Assembly: GCA_025345505.1 (NCBI GenBank)
Contig: JANVCC010000022.1
Location: 30,071,155-30,135,154 of the forward strand
Direction: 5' to 3'
Length of the DNA stretch: 64,000 bases
Origin: Todiramphus chloris collaris
Lineage: Eukaryota; Chordata; Aves; Coraciiformes; Alcedinidae
Shown piece by piece: positions 1-11,560 of this stretch. The notes beneath the pieces are model-generated. The model was not told the origin of the DNA. It searched no databases and saw only the letters and a list, made by a program, of their open reading frames with translations. The position numbers and the translations under genes were made by a program. The first letter of the stretch is position 1; each line of letters starts with the position of its first letter.

Positions 1-1604
1 AGGAGAGAGACTGATGCAAGTGCCAGCCAGCAAAGCCAGGCTGACCTTGTGACAGATGTGGGACTCATCCATTTCCCCAGCACATACTCAACACAACAGT
101 GCCCCAGGTTGTAAGAGATTTTATAGAAGAAATAAAGCAATAACCTCAGTGTAGTATGCTCATACACAGCCCTTTGCAGCTTAATTTTTAACTCTGAGGG
201 TGACAATCAATCAGCAGAACAACTTCCATGGAGAGCGGGTGTATTTGTCATCCTCAACAGATCAGATCCACATCCTCCTAGGGGCTTCTTCAGGGGTGAC
301 AAACTCACTTTCTGTGGTAGATGTGGCTGACACCCCAGCATATGAAATGGGCATAGCCAGAAGAGTTTTAAAAGAAACACATTGAAAGATAATGTGTATG
401 CATATCATGAGATTTAACTTACTGCTGCTGCAGTAACTGCAATGCAGATACACGTACGCTATGCTGAGCTATTATACCATCCTAAGAGTCTGCACCAGTC
501 CTCAGTGCAGGGTTGGATTCCAGTCTGAATTATCAGCAGCCCTACATACCCTGAGAAACTTGGATTAAACTGTTCTGCAGGCCAGGTCCAGGTTATCCCA
601 ATTATAATCTCATTTATAGGCTCAGGGCAGACAAACCAGGAATTTTTGGCTTAGGGCACATGGAAGCCCACGTAAGATTGCAATGGTTCCTCCTCCCTTT
701 CACATCTCTGGAGTGCTTCTGCCACATGGTAACAGTAGGAATGAGATATTTGCTCCACAAGCATAACCACAGCCTAGCATTGCACGAAACACATAGGAAC
801 AAAAATAAAAGCATGTTCTAACCATGTTGCAGCTATTGTTCTTCAGCAGGATGTTCATCTCATGGCAATTTCTCAGAGAGTTGAAATCTTTGTGGCTTCT
901 TACATTTGCAGGGAAGAAAAGATCAAAGCACAGCATCCTCTGAGATCTGGCCTGGGCAATGCTGTCCCCAGATCACTTGGTGGCATGTGACATTGTAGCC
1001 TGCAAAACAGGCTTTAACAAGTCAAGATGCATGAGCAGCTCAGCGCTGACTGCCCTGCCACAGGACTGAGCAGCAGGATGAGGTGGGTAGTGGCACTCAA
1101 GACCCCCATGCAGTATAGGGAATGAGACGACTGTGTCCAGGTCAAGGTCAGCACAATGTCCTCCCAAACCCATCCTTTGAGACTTCTCCCCTGTTGCATG
1201 CCAGTACCATCTGCCTTGGAACATGCAGTCCCTTCACACCCAGACCATTCCCACTTGCCAAGAAAGAGAGATTTTTGAAATTTCCTTGAAGGAAAACAAC
1301 CTAGGAGCTTGTGGGCTGGCAGAGTGGATGGCCCACGGTGCCCTGCCTACCTACACAGCCTATGCAAGTTGTAGGCATCTAGCACGTGTGCTTCCAGCAC
1401 AGGGCAGCAGTGCACAGTGACAAAGGAGCTTCTCAGCCTTGTGAGGCAGGCAGCACATCACATGGGGTCAGCAGAGGAGCTGTGTGCCTCAAGCTACCCC
1501 CAGCAAACCCACCTGCCTGTCCAGCTGCTCTGTGGACACCTACAAGCCTTACAAACGCTGTAATGCCCCAAGCAACCTGACCTAAGATCAAAGTGAACCC
1601 TGAT
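1..1604. other. Unique non-coding sequence
   Basis: No repeat family, exon or RNA gene is recognisable here. Open frames on both strands are under 85 codons and have no recognisable domain. Composition is ordinary mixed AT/GC with few CpG dinucleotides. Confidence 0.5.
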
Positions 1605-1672
1605 TAGGGAACAGGGAGTTGGACCAGAGACCTCCTGAGTTCCTTCCAGCCTGATTTATTCCATGATGCTAC
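1605..1672 (+). mobile_element. CR1 LINE 3' tail fragment
   Basis: The segment reads like the end of an avian CR1: a 'gggagttggaccaga' block, then 'ttccttccagcctg', then a degenerate terminal 'ttattccatgatgc' where intact copies carry repeated ATTCTATGA-type octamers. Only the last ~70 bp of the 3' UTR remain, with no coding sequence, as expected for a heavily 5'-truncated copy. The octamer is mutated, which suggests an old insertion. Family is clear; subfamily is not assignable. Confidence 0.8.
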
Positions 1673-4600
1673 CTTTGTGCATCATGAGAGGTCATCCCAG
1701 GCCTCCACCATCTCTTCCGATGTAACTCCCGTAGAGGCTAAACCACTCATGTTCCAAGCCCTGATACAGAGGTTCTGCATCCACGTTTCTCCTGGTATTT
1801 AGCTTATCCCTTCTGCTAAACCAGCTGTTACAGATCATTGTCGAAGCTGCCACAGGACCTAGAAGAGCCCATGCAAAGCCAGCTCCAGCCCAGCCTTCCC
1901 AAGATCTCTTCTCCTGTTTGTGCCATACCAGCAGAACAAACAGTATTTTGCTACAGTTTATCAAGATGATGCAGAAAGCCCAGGGTTTAACTCTTGAACC
2001 CCTGTTAAGTTTGCAAGGCTGAAACCTGAGAGAATAGACATCAAAACCCTTCACACAGCAGCTTCAAGAGGCAAAGCAGAACCTCAAGCTTGTGAACTTT
2101 GATCATTTTGGTAAATAGCCAGGCAGAGATTGGGAGACTCAAGAAAGGCTCCTCTAACATCCTGGTCTGCCCGTATAAAGAAATAATGGGCTGTACATTT
2201 AACAACTTTGCATGTTTTATGACATTATTGTCTGTAAACCTTCTTGGTTTCCTTAGTAATCAGAAAACCAACTCATTTAATAGAAAACATGGTGTACTCG
2301 CCACAAGAGCAGAGAATGAAAATTGGTCTCCTATGCAAATAGTTCAATTACAATCAAACACAAACACTGAAAAAGGTCAGGCTCCCCAAAGGATGTATGT
2401 TTACATTATAAATAAGGAAACTGGGAAACAAGAACAATATGACAGTTTTACTACTTGGGAGCTGTGACTCACTGAGGTAAGTGGTAGTTTCACAAGGGGG
2501 CTCGAGGTGCAGCAAACTCACAGGGGTGGCACTACCCTTTTTTTTTTTTTTTTTTTTTTTTTTCCCCCCCTGTGGAAAACTCTAAAAAGGCTTATTCTTT
2601 TTCACAAACCCATGAGAAGGACCCCCAGGTAAGTTGTCAGAGTTTCCCATTTGGTATTTGGCCTGGGTGTTTGCTTAGTTGATCTGAAATCAGCACAAAC
2701 AACTGAAGAAAGCAGAATTTGACAATCTCTTCACTGAAGATAAAATAGTTTCTGAGATGGGTTCGGATTCTCAGGGACGAGGAGAAATCTGTTCCTTATA
2801 ATTATTTTTTAACTTCTTTTGGTTCCTAGTCATGAATTGCTAGTACAGTCTGGATATAAGACATTAGACCTTTTTTTCAAGTAACAAAATCAAACCCACT
2901 AAATATTTTACTATTTATAAGTAATCTGTTACAGGCAAGTAATGGAATCCTACTATAGCTTTGAATTAATGTATAACTTAAATGATGGCTATCCTAGTGC
3001 TGTTGTGTTCGTTTACATCCGGGAAGGCTTTAGGCAAAAGCAAGGCCTGATGGGGATGGTTGAATAATACAATATGAAGAACGAGAGCCTAACACAAGAG
3101 GAAAGCAAGCCCAGTATAGGGAATTATTAATATAAGACAGGAAATACGTAAGAGAATATAAGAAAGCTTGCTATATATGAAGACAAAAATTTCCCTCTGT
3201 CATCTCCCAGGAAGTGCCTCAAGTTTTTAGGGCTCCAGGCTGAGCCCACAGTGTACCTCCTGACTCTCACCTGCAGAAAGAGGTTGAAGATGATCTGCCA
3301 CAAATACCATTTAGATGTGAGACATTCAGCTCAAGAAACACTAAAATGATCCTCGGGTGCTCAGCAATGAGCCATGACTGCTATATCACTCTGCAGGTAA
3401 GAAAAGCACTCTCCTTTGAACATCCATGTTTAATGCACCCACTTGGAGAGCGTGCTTCCAGACAGAAATCATCCTGGCCCATCAGCCATGCACACCTTCT
3501 TGTAGAAATCTTTCAGGAACATCTTGCCTTCCATTTTAAACTGGAAAATTGGAAGCTCAAAACTTGAAAAGTGAGCTCTTTTCAACCTGTGTATTATAAA
3601 AACTTGAGACTTACACTCAACAATCTGCAGCAAAAGAGCATTCAGCAACACATTCAACAGGGTAAAAAGTCACATCCATACAGTTGGGGTAGGGTTAATT
3701 TTGAGATTGAGCATGTACCTACGTTCCAGCCACATACTAAGTGCTGAAGGCCAAGTAACAATTCCCCCTCATTTTCATAGATGCAGAAAAGTTTCATCTC
3801 CCATTGACATCCTAAGGATACCTGAGCAAAAAAACCCTACCTTTACAACCAGGGAAACCCAAAGGCAGCAACCAGATTCACTAAATCTCTGTTGTTTGAG
3901 AGCTCCCAGCTCCCCCGAGAATTGCACTGAACTTCAGCAGAGTTTAGATTGTGTTTTTCCAAATATAACTTCATATTGCTCTCAAAAGAACGGGTAATTT
4001 TTCTGTGACAAGATAGCCAAAGCTATTGGAAGCAGGTTTTTGCTTCTTTATTTGCCTTTCTACATTAGCCAAAATTTGGATCACTTTTCTGTCTGTAGCT
4101 GAGGACCTCGGCTATTTCCCTAGCAGAGATAACCGTAAGACTCAAATAAATAGTTGGATTGTCCAAATTAATGAGATGTAACTGAAAAGGAAGGCAAAAG
4201 CTTTGAATCAATACCCAAACTGCATCAATTACAAGTGCCCATTTCCACAGAAAGAGCAAGATGCCAGCAAAATCAGAACAAGGAGGAGATGCACCTTTGC
4301 TCTCTTAGAGAATGTTAGCAAGAGTTCATTAGACACAAGTCAATAAAACAGCTCTTTCAATCTGAATAGGATCTTCAGCAAGCTGAGGCAGAATGAACTG
4401 CAGCTGCAAATGCTAACAGAATAACGCAAATCGTTTCTTGGGCAGGGAGGTGAGCAGAAATTATTGTGAAAATCACTGCAAACCTCTAAAAGGGATCTAG
4501 AGGTGTCTGAGCTTACAGTTGCAAGAAGACAACTGACCAACGCTAACAGAGAGATGCTGTAGCTGTGATGCCCTGTCCCAAGGAAGGCAGAGGGAGCTGC

Positions 4601-4830
4601 TGCTGCCGTCCTGACAGCCCCCACCTCCATGGACAGCAGAAACTGTGCAGCAAAACCCCTTCCAGGGGACACAGAGATGACCTGCCCAGCCTGTCCCTGT
4701 TCACCAAGTGGTAGGTTGACAGCCCTTTTTAGGTCCATATGCACTGCAAAGCATAACACGTAGGCATTACAAATGATGTATTTTATCAGTGTATTTTCAA
4801 AGTGCATTATCAAAGTATTTTCCAAGAACC
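1673..4830. other. Mostly unique sequence with possible non-coding exons
   Basis: A 122-codon open frame at 2099-2467 (+) has no recognisable domain. It is followed within 10 bp by a consensus splice donor (GAG/GTAAGT, cut after 2476). A second stretch, 3211-3396 (+), is bounded by a good acceptor (pyrimidine tract ending CTCCCAG) and a donor (CTGCAG/GTAAGA). Either could be an exon of an untranslated or weakly coding transcript, but isolated matches to splice consensus are common by chance. An ATGCAAAT octamer lies at 2333-2340. Confidence 0.3.
2538..2570. repeat. Poly-T then poly-C tract (T26C7)
   Basis: An uninterrupted run of 26 T is followed directly by 7 C. It could be a simple homopolymer expansion or, read on the minus strand, a G7A26 tail of a retrocopy. 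No retrocopy body or target-site duplication is recognisable beside it. Confidence 0.95.
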
Positions 4831-4890
4831 TCTGCAACCATTTTACAGATGGAAAAGCTGAGAGACTGAGAAGCCAAGGACCTTCACTTC
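4831..4890 (-). mobile_element. MIR-like SINE core fragment
   Basis: The plus strand reads 'ccattttacagatggaaaa' then 'gctgagagactgagaag' and 'ccaaggacc'. This follows the reverse complement of the MIR core and 3' region (cattttacagatgaggaaactgaggc...agagaggt...ccaaggtc). Only ~60 bp remain and no A-box or B-box can be seen. MIR/CORE-SINEs are ancient amniote repeats retained at low copy number in birds, so a decayed fragment is plausible. It overlaps the start of a spurious 184-codon open frame on the minus strand. Confidence 0.6.
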
Positions 4891-6399
4891 TCATACTCTG
4901 AGTCAGATATATTCACTGATTTCAGTGTTTCTTCAGGAAAAATCCATGTGGGGAAAAACTGTTGTATAAATGCATATAAGCAGTATCAAGTGACAGAAGG
5001 AGACCACATGAGCCAGTGCCTCAAACTCCTGAATCAACTCCCCTACCTCCAATTAATCAGGATAATCAACAGATTTCCAGTTCACTAAAATCCCATTAAC
5101 AATCGCAAACTTTCCTGAGCACTCCCAAAGCTGAACGTAACTTCCATTTCCAAACAAGTCCAACACAACATACTGTGCCTCCTGCCTAAGATTAAGCTAC
5201 TGATTGTATTGTTCTTTTACCTGCCCTAAGGAGTCAGGGTATTTTAGTCTGGAGGAGAAGTTTGGCCCAGATCTGCCTCTGCTCCCAAATGCCTGTTCAT
5301 CTTGTAGCTTGGAGTGGCTGCAAAGGTAAAGGGACAGAGAGAGCCGTGTGTCAGCAAGGCTCTGCACCTGCCTCCTCTCCCCTGTTGTCTCACACATCGC
5401 TGAGATTTCAGCTTTCCCATCAGCTGGATCTGGCACATTTGGGCAAAGAACCACAGACTGGTTCTCCGCCCAGGTGCAAATATCAGAAAGGGATAGAGCA
5501 CACACAGGCCCAAACTGATCTACTGGAAATGTGGGGTGGTGGGAGGGACCTGTCAATGCGGGAAAACCCAAGTCCTGAGAATACTCAAAGGATGAAGAGG
5601 GATGGCCCAAGCATTTTCTCCTAAGAGTCTGAAGGAGAACAAACAGTCAGGCAGAGATGAATAACCCTAGTCCAGCAGAAAGAGGGATTAAGGACTGCTT
5701 CCAAGAGGAAGGATCCACCAGAACAAATTCAAAGTGAGATTCAGCAAGAGTCGCAGAGCAGAATCTAGGCAACAGCAGTTACTTACCATGTTCTCATACA
5801 GACTTCAGCAGGGCTTTGCTTACTTCTTCTCTTCTTCATGTTACCTAACATTGCTGTGCAACATTTAACAGCTGCAATCCCAGACCCCTAGAGGTGACTG
5901 CACACTAGCAGGGTGAATGTCTGCGTACAACATATTAAATGTGTATGCCTCCCAAAACAATCTCTGTCTATACATTAACCACTGATGCAGACTGGCTGCA
6001 GAACAGCATCTGTATAACGCTTGGTGCCAGTGCTGCACAGCCATTTTAGAAGCTCAAGTGAAGAAAAACACAGATGTTATCCAAAATCCTGCAGAATATT
6101 TTCACTTTTACCAACAGCTGGGCAGGCTTTTACATGGCAACATCACAGCAGACAGCAACGCAGAAGAAAAGGAAGAGATGGGCCCTGAGCTGAGCTGCCA
6201 GCATTCCAGCAAGAAATGTTATTTCAGTAAGTAGCACAAATGTAAATGCTATTTCTAAGCAGAGCAGAATCCCTCCCCACCAATTCTTCACATGGTGCTT
6301 GAATTTTCTGTGGTCTAACCCATAATAAATGAAGTTATTTTTCCATGTGATTTTTCCTACTGTCACAATATTCTCAGACTTGGGGTTTCAGAAATAAAA

Positions 6400-6421
6400 G
6401 GGGGGGGGGGGGGGGGGGGGG
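6400..6421 (+). repeat. Poly-G tract (G22)
   Basis: An uninterrupted run of 22 G follows 'gaaataaaa'. Long pure G runs form G-quadruplexes and are often miscounted in assemblies, so the true length is uncertain. Confidence 0.95.
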
Positions 6422-7879
6422 AGGGATTTGCAGATTTCAGCGCCTCTTACACACAGGCTTCCCCTGTCTGACCTCAGACACTTGATCTCCACGTGTAGCA
6501 GGAGGTCCATAGCCCATGGTGGGCCTTACACCATCCAGATCAGTGGAGATGCTGGAGTCAGGACCAACTGGGAAGCCCAAGAAGGGGAACCTGTTGTACA
6601 CATATTATAATCACAGGTGCTTGCACTCACTAAAGTTATTCTGTAAGTGCTAATGATGTTTTCACACGCTCCGCCTCTCTCCATCACAAAGGTTTGCCAA
6701 GACCAACATGTTTGCTGAAGTGAACCAAGACCTCAGGAAACTTCCCTCCAGTCACACAATATGAGCAGAACTGGAGTGACCTCTCTCAACCAGGCAGACT
6801 TTAGAGGAACATGCAATGCTTTGCCACCTTTCAGTAGGTGTGCAGAGGAGGGAGGGGCAGCTATGATTTGGTTTAGCTTGTTCCATCAAGAGGTGTAATT
6901 AAAGAGTGAAAACTGAAGTATATCTCTTAGTGCTACATATTAACACAGTATCTTCAAAACCTCTGTAGTTGTACTCATGGAAAAAAAAAACATTACAAGA
7001 GAAAGAAATGTACTTTAAGCAGTGTAAATCTATATTGTCACAATACCACAGCTTCTTTCCACCTGAGAAAAAAACACATAGTCCGTGTGGAAGAAAGCCT
7101 TTTATTTGTTTCTTTGTTGTAATTAAATCTGTCTTGCAAACAGACAGCAAAACCTAAAGATTGGCCAGATTTGTGGGAGAATAACATAGAAAACCCAGAC
7201 CTACACCGGGCACCTGGAACTCTCTCTGCTTCTCTTTCCACCTCTTCCTCATCTGCTCTGTCAGGCCCTACACACGGCATTTCAATGCAAATATTCATGG
7301 GTTTAGTCTATATATTGTGCTTAAACCTAGGAGTCTTCCATCACTGGGATGGAAGTGCTATGGAAATGTGGGACCACAAACTAATTCCTGACCACTTTTG
7401 AGGTAAAAGATATCCAACATGAAAAGTTCTGGAAGGCGACCCCAGTTCCTGTGGAGCACAGTTGGAAATAACCTGTATTCCTCATCTCTAATCCACGAGA
7501 TCCCTAGCTAGACCGTATAGGTCCAGCCAGTAGAGCTGCTTTACTGGACATGCCACATCTGTCTGAGATTTGGTCCACTGTCCAAAGTGCTTCTACTCTC
7601 TATTTTAATTGAGGAAAATGCAGAGAGCACCTCAGGCTCTGTTTGTACTAACCTACAAAGCAGTTTAGTTATAGTTTAACTCTTGCTTGAAAATGAGGTC
7701 ATGAGGTGAAGCCTACAAACCAAGAAGTCCTCCAGCAGGCATGTGGTTATAGGGTGCACCACATAAAATCAGCTATGCCATCTCTAAGCATAGCCTTATG
7801 ATTCATCACGTGCAGAAGCCTTTAGAAACTGTTGAGAACAACTATTGTCCCTGGAAATACCAGTCAGGATGACTTTTGT

Positions 7880-7915
7880 TGTATTATTATATTATATTAT
7901 TATATTATCATTATA
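7880..7915. repeat. (ATTAT)-type AT-rich microsatellite
   Basis: Imperfect tandem copies of a TATTA/ATTAT unit run for about 35 bp. Confidence 0.85.
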
Positions 7916-10817
7916 TGCTTTCTCCCACCAGATGTGGTAGCGGGCAGCCCAAAGTTTGCCCCAAAAGAAGCTGAACGGGCAAGTCAAATCTTGCAAGAAT
8001 CTGTATGCCTTCAGCTCAAAGATACTGCATGATTTTTCATTCTGACAAGGCTTCTGGGACTCTAAAGTTTCACAGGTATCTGAGATACAACATTAGAGAC
8101 TGACATCCCTCTCCCTATTCTTGACCAAGCAGGGAAAGCCCTGTGGCTTCACACAGGTCCCAGAACACGTTACCCACCCTGAAATGCACAGAAGATATGA
8201 GACAAGTGAGAGCTTAAGCTGTGAGGCACCGGCTATTGTGAATCTTGTGTCATTAAAGGGGAAATGGATGAGTGACAATTCCTAAAGCAGGAGTTTGTCC
8301 AAAATAAAGCACAGTACCCACTACAGTGCAAGTGACCTGGGCAAAAGTGGGGCAATCAATTGTCCTGGTACTTCTGCAGGGTGCCTTCCAGCAGGGGACA
8401 CATGCTGTCCACCTTCAGCTAGAGCTGATGACGGGACATGAAAATTCCTGAAGTTGTGAGGGTTGAGGCTTCATTTTTTATCTGATCTCACACTCCTGTC
8501 ACCTTGGTATCTTAGCACAATCTCAAGCTTTTCTAAGCAAACATTTCCACAGAGCAGCAATGGCATGTGCTAACTCTTGCCATTTGCCCTTTGTATTTCC
8601 TAAGGTTGCAGGCGATTTCCCATTCAGCAAGGTGAGGAGGCTTTGCCACAGAGCCGAGGGGAGGCTCCTTGGAGGATATGACGAAGCGCAGCATGTTTTT
8701 TCTCTTTCATTCTCCCTGCGGTGATGTTTGTGCCCTGCCCTTCCCTCAGCCCAGTTAGACAAGTCAGGCAGTCTTCAGTATGACCTTGCTCTGCCTCCGT
8801 CCTCCCCCCACCCCACCCCAAATATTATCTTCAGCATTTACCATGGCACAACAAAAATGCACGTCTCCAGAAAAACATCTGTGCCTTACCCACATCTGCC
8901 CGTGGATTCTCCTGGGATCCTGTTTTTAGAGTTGGATGTAGGTATCTCAGCAGGCTTACAGCATTCATATGGCCTTCACCCACATCTTTGAAGAATAAGT
9001 CTACAATCATTTCTGCTCCCTAGGATCCATGGAAAATAATGGGGACTTGACATTTATATCTGGATGGCTTACAAGATACTTCAGTATCTCTGAAGAACTA
9101 TTGAGCTTGGGAAGTAATTGTCAATCTAAATTACATATAACTGGAAGATTCATCCATCCACCCTTCTCTGAACATCTGGGCAGATCTTCAGCTGGTGTAA
9201 ATCAGTGTAGCTGTGCTCAGTTACTCCAGCTGAGAATCTGGCACATACATCTTACTGCTCTTCCAATATAAAAAGAGAATGTGTGTTTTTAATATGAGCT
9301 CAAATAGTTACGTTATGTTCTTTGGACAACTTTCCTTTTATTTTTTTCTAGTGCAGATTAGTCTCCCCCAAAGAGATGGGTGTAAAGTAAAATGTCTGCA
9401 GCATTTGGGCTTTGCTCAGTCCTTGGTATCTGTGTTTCTTCTGGTTGTTGCTTGCATCATTGTTTTAATGATACGAAGTGGACATGAAAAAAATTAGTGT
9501 ATGGGAAAGGAACTGGTAGAAAACCAAAAGCTGTTTACAGATGAATTGCAAAGTACTTAATGGGGTTAATGCCAGCAGACCCAAATAAGGCCAGTTGAAT
9601 TGCATGGGTACCATTCTAGAGTTGAAAAGCAGACTTTGTAGATTTCTGAATCTTATGCCAGGTCACTGCATTGGAATACATTCATCACCATTGAGATAAT
9701 GGATCTATGTTCATTTACATCAGAGGACAAACTGTCCACTTTTCTATACAAGGAAATGTATTCATCTCGCTGAGATTACCCCACAAATTTATCTTTAGTC
9801 TTAGGCCACATGAAATTGAATTTAAGACCTCTGTGTCACCACAGTTCCTCTAAGGATAAGATCCAAGCTCTAATAGTCTTCTGCAGCATCCCTGTCCCCG
9901 TAGCCATGCATGAGTCTGGGGAATCTTTTTTCCCAGCTGTGAACTTCTGCATCATAAGATTTTTCTCCCGACTTTCACTGTTTTTTAACATTATTTGATG
10001 TCCATCCCTTGAGTACTAAGGCAGACTTATTTGATGGCTTCTGAATCTTGACTGCAGTTCATCACTGTTTTCCACAATGGTTGCTGAAACGGTTCCTTGT
10101 TAACTACTACATAAATCTCCTATTTCCCTGAATGCAGACAGTTTGGAATCCTCCTCTGTGTGACTATAGAGTTTTTCCTTCCCATCAGTCACTCTAGAAA
10201 AGTTATTAAAAGCAGTGTTTTTAATAAAACCCAGAAAACTGTGTATTTCCTGTACATGCCTGGCTAGCAAAAGAGGCTTCTTTTCAAAAGTGCCATAATG
10301 TAAAACTTACATTGTCTGCCAAGGAAACTGTACCTATACTTGAAGCAGCACTGAGTGAACTAAAAGAACCTGTGCATGTGTCCCTTACCAACCAACTCAC
10401 CTCATTCAGAAAAACTACTAGGAATGGGATTTCTATGCGTTTTCAAAGCCCATGGGATTCCTCTGTCAACACTAGAAAAATCCTATTGCAACAGCCCTCT
10501 CCATCTTGTCTTGTCTGCCTACAGACTGAGCTGGCTAAGAAATGCAGTTTACTTGGTCTGTTGCAACATCTGGAAGTCATATTGACACATCCAAGCAAAT
10601 GAGAGCCGGAGACCAGCGAGTTATGTAAAGAATGAACATGCCTTGCCGACCCTCTCCCAAACACTGCATTATCATGAGGGGAGATAAACAGACCCCAGTG
10701 GGGAAATGCAGATGCAAGAAAAAGGGTGACATTGGTACACCCACCTTAATCACATCAAAGGTGTTGCCTTTAATTTGTGTTCAGAAGGACAGCTGAAAGT
10801 TCATACTAATCAATATG

Positions 10818-10850
10818 TATATTTCCCTGCAGGAGGTTAAGGGAAATATA
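10818..10850. repeat. Perfect 11-bp inverted repeat, 11-nt loop
   Basis: TATATTTCCCT at 10818-10828 is matched exactly by AGGGAAATATA at 10840-10850. The flanking bases add a G-T wobble and one more pair. No transposon ends or target-site duplications are evident. It is one of a series of short foldbacks in the window. Confidence 0.9.
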
Positions 10851-11189
10851 TAGAAATGCTGTTATAAACAATTAATGGGGTAATAACTCCTAAGCTTTAT
10901 TTTTTAGCTCACCAATGGAGATAAAGAATGGTCAGCTCTACAGGGAGACTTTATTACCCTGACAGTCATGGCTGCAACAAAGTTGCTGGTGACAGCACCA
11001 TACCTTGCAAATAAAGCTCTGTTTGTAAATGGCGTTTCTGCCATAGCAGCTACCGACTGTCAGAATTTCCACATTTTCATGCTGCCTCTTCTCCCAGCTC
11101 AGTATCACACTACAAACTGAGATGTTCCAACTTGAACTGTCTGGCACCAGCAGGAACTGCTTCTTATCAGCTGTTCTCACTCGGTGTTG

Positions 11190-11560
11190 TCAGTTTTACA
11201 TCTTCTAGGTCACCAAAGAAGCATTGCTGGACTCATCCTATTCTTTGCCTTTAGAGGCCACCAGAGCAGTGCTAACCACAGCTGCCAAGCCTGGGATGCT
11301 GGCATGCTACAAAACATTTTATAAATTCCATTATTCCACCTGATGTGCTGTTCAATGCACAGATGGCATTGGTGAAATATCTCTAGAATGCACCAAATAT
11401 TTGTCAATAGCAAGTCCATGCCTCAGAGCCATACAACAAATTGGAACACACTATTGTTTTGTTGACCTTTAATTGGTGTGAAGTTTAATGCCACATTGTT
11501 TCCAAACTGTGTGATAGCCACTGAAAGGCGTGCTGGGTCTGCTACTGCGGTTTTGCAGCT
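11190..11560 (-). mobile_element. Decayed RTE-like LINE fragment (reverse transcriptase C-terminal region)
   Basis: Read 5' to 3' on the minus strand, four protein blocks appear in the order expected for the region after the RT catalytic core of RTE-like LINEs. First, 11552 to 11472: an NRSSR...FSGYHTVWKQCGIKLHT block resembling the 'NRI.KA..AF..L...VW...GI.L.TK' pattern. Second, 11439-11413: LLYGSEAWT, a hallmark motif of this region. Third, 11389-11315: ILEIFHQ...CIEQHIRW, resembling 'LE.FHQRCLR.IL.I.W'. Fourth, 11315-11274: VL*HASIPGLAAVV, resembling 'EVL..A.IPSIEA'. The blocks lie in different frames with stops between them, so the copy is long dead. The catalytic RT and endonuclease parts are absent. 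Order and spacing make chance unlikely, but the exact clade needs a database search. Confidence 0.65.

Larger units (their letters stand above)
4895..10817. other. Unique non-coding sequence
   Basis: Apart from the simple repeats listed separately, I see no recognisable gene or transposon. The longest open frame (137 codons, minus strand, 5197-5610) overlaps a 120-codon frame on the other strand and has no domain features. A C-rich run at 8804-8819 (C6-A-C4-A-C4) could form a G-quadruplex on the minus strand. Confidence 0.5.

Noticed and set aside
2970..3240. Possible solo LTR beginning TGTTGTGTTCGTTTAC
   Set aside because: The start is suggestive, but no matching CA end, polyadenylation signal in the right place, target duplication or primer-binding site was found.
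3754..3800. MIR-like 'cattttcatagatgcagaaa'
   Set aside because: The match is shorter and more diverged than at 4831 and 17636, and no flanking MIR sequence follows.
4340..4894. 184-codon open frame on the minus strand
   Set aside because: It has no domain, signal or family resemblance, and its start runs through a MIR-like repeat. A frame this long is possible by chance in 64 kb.
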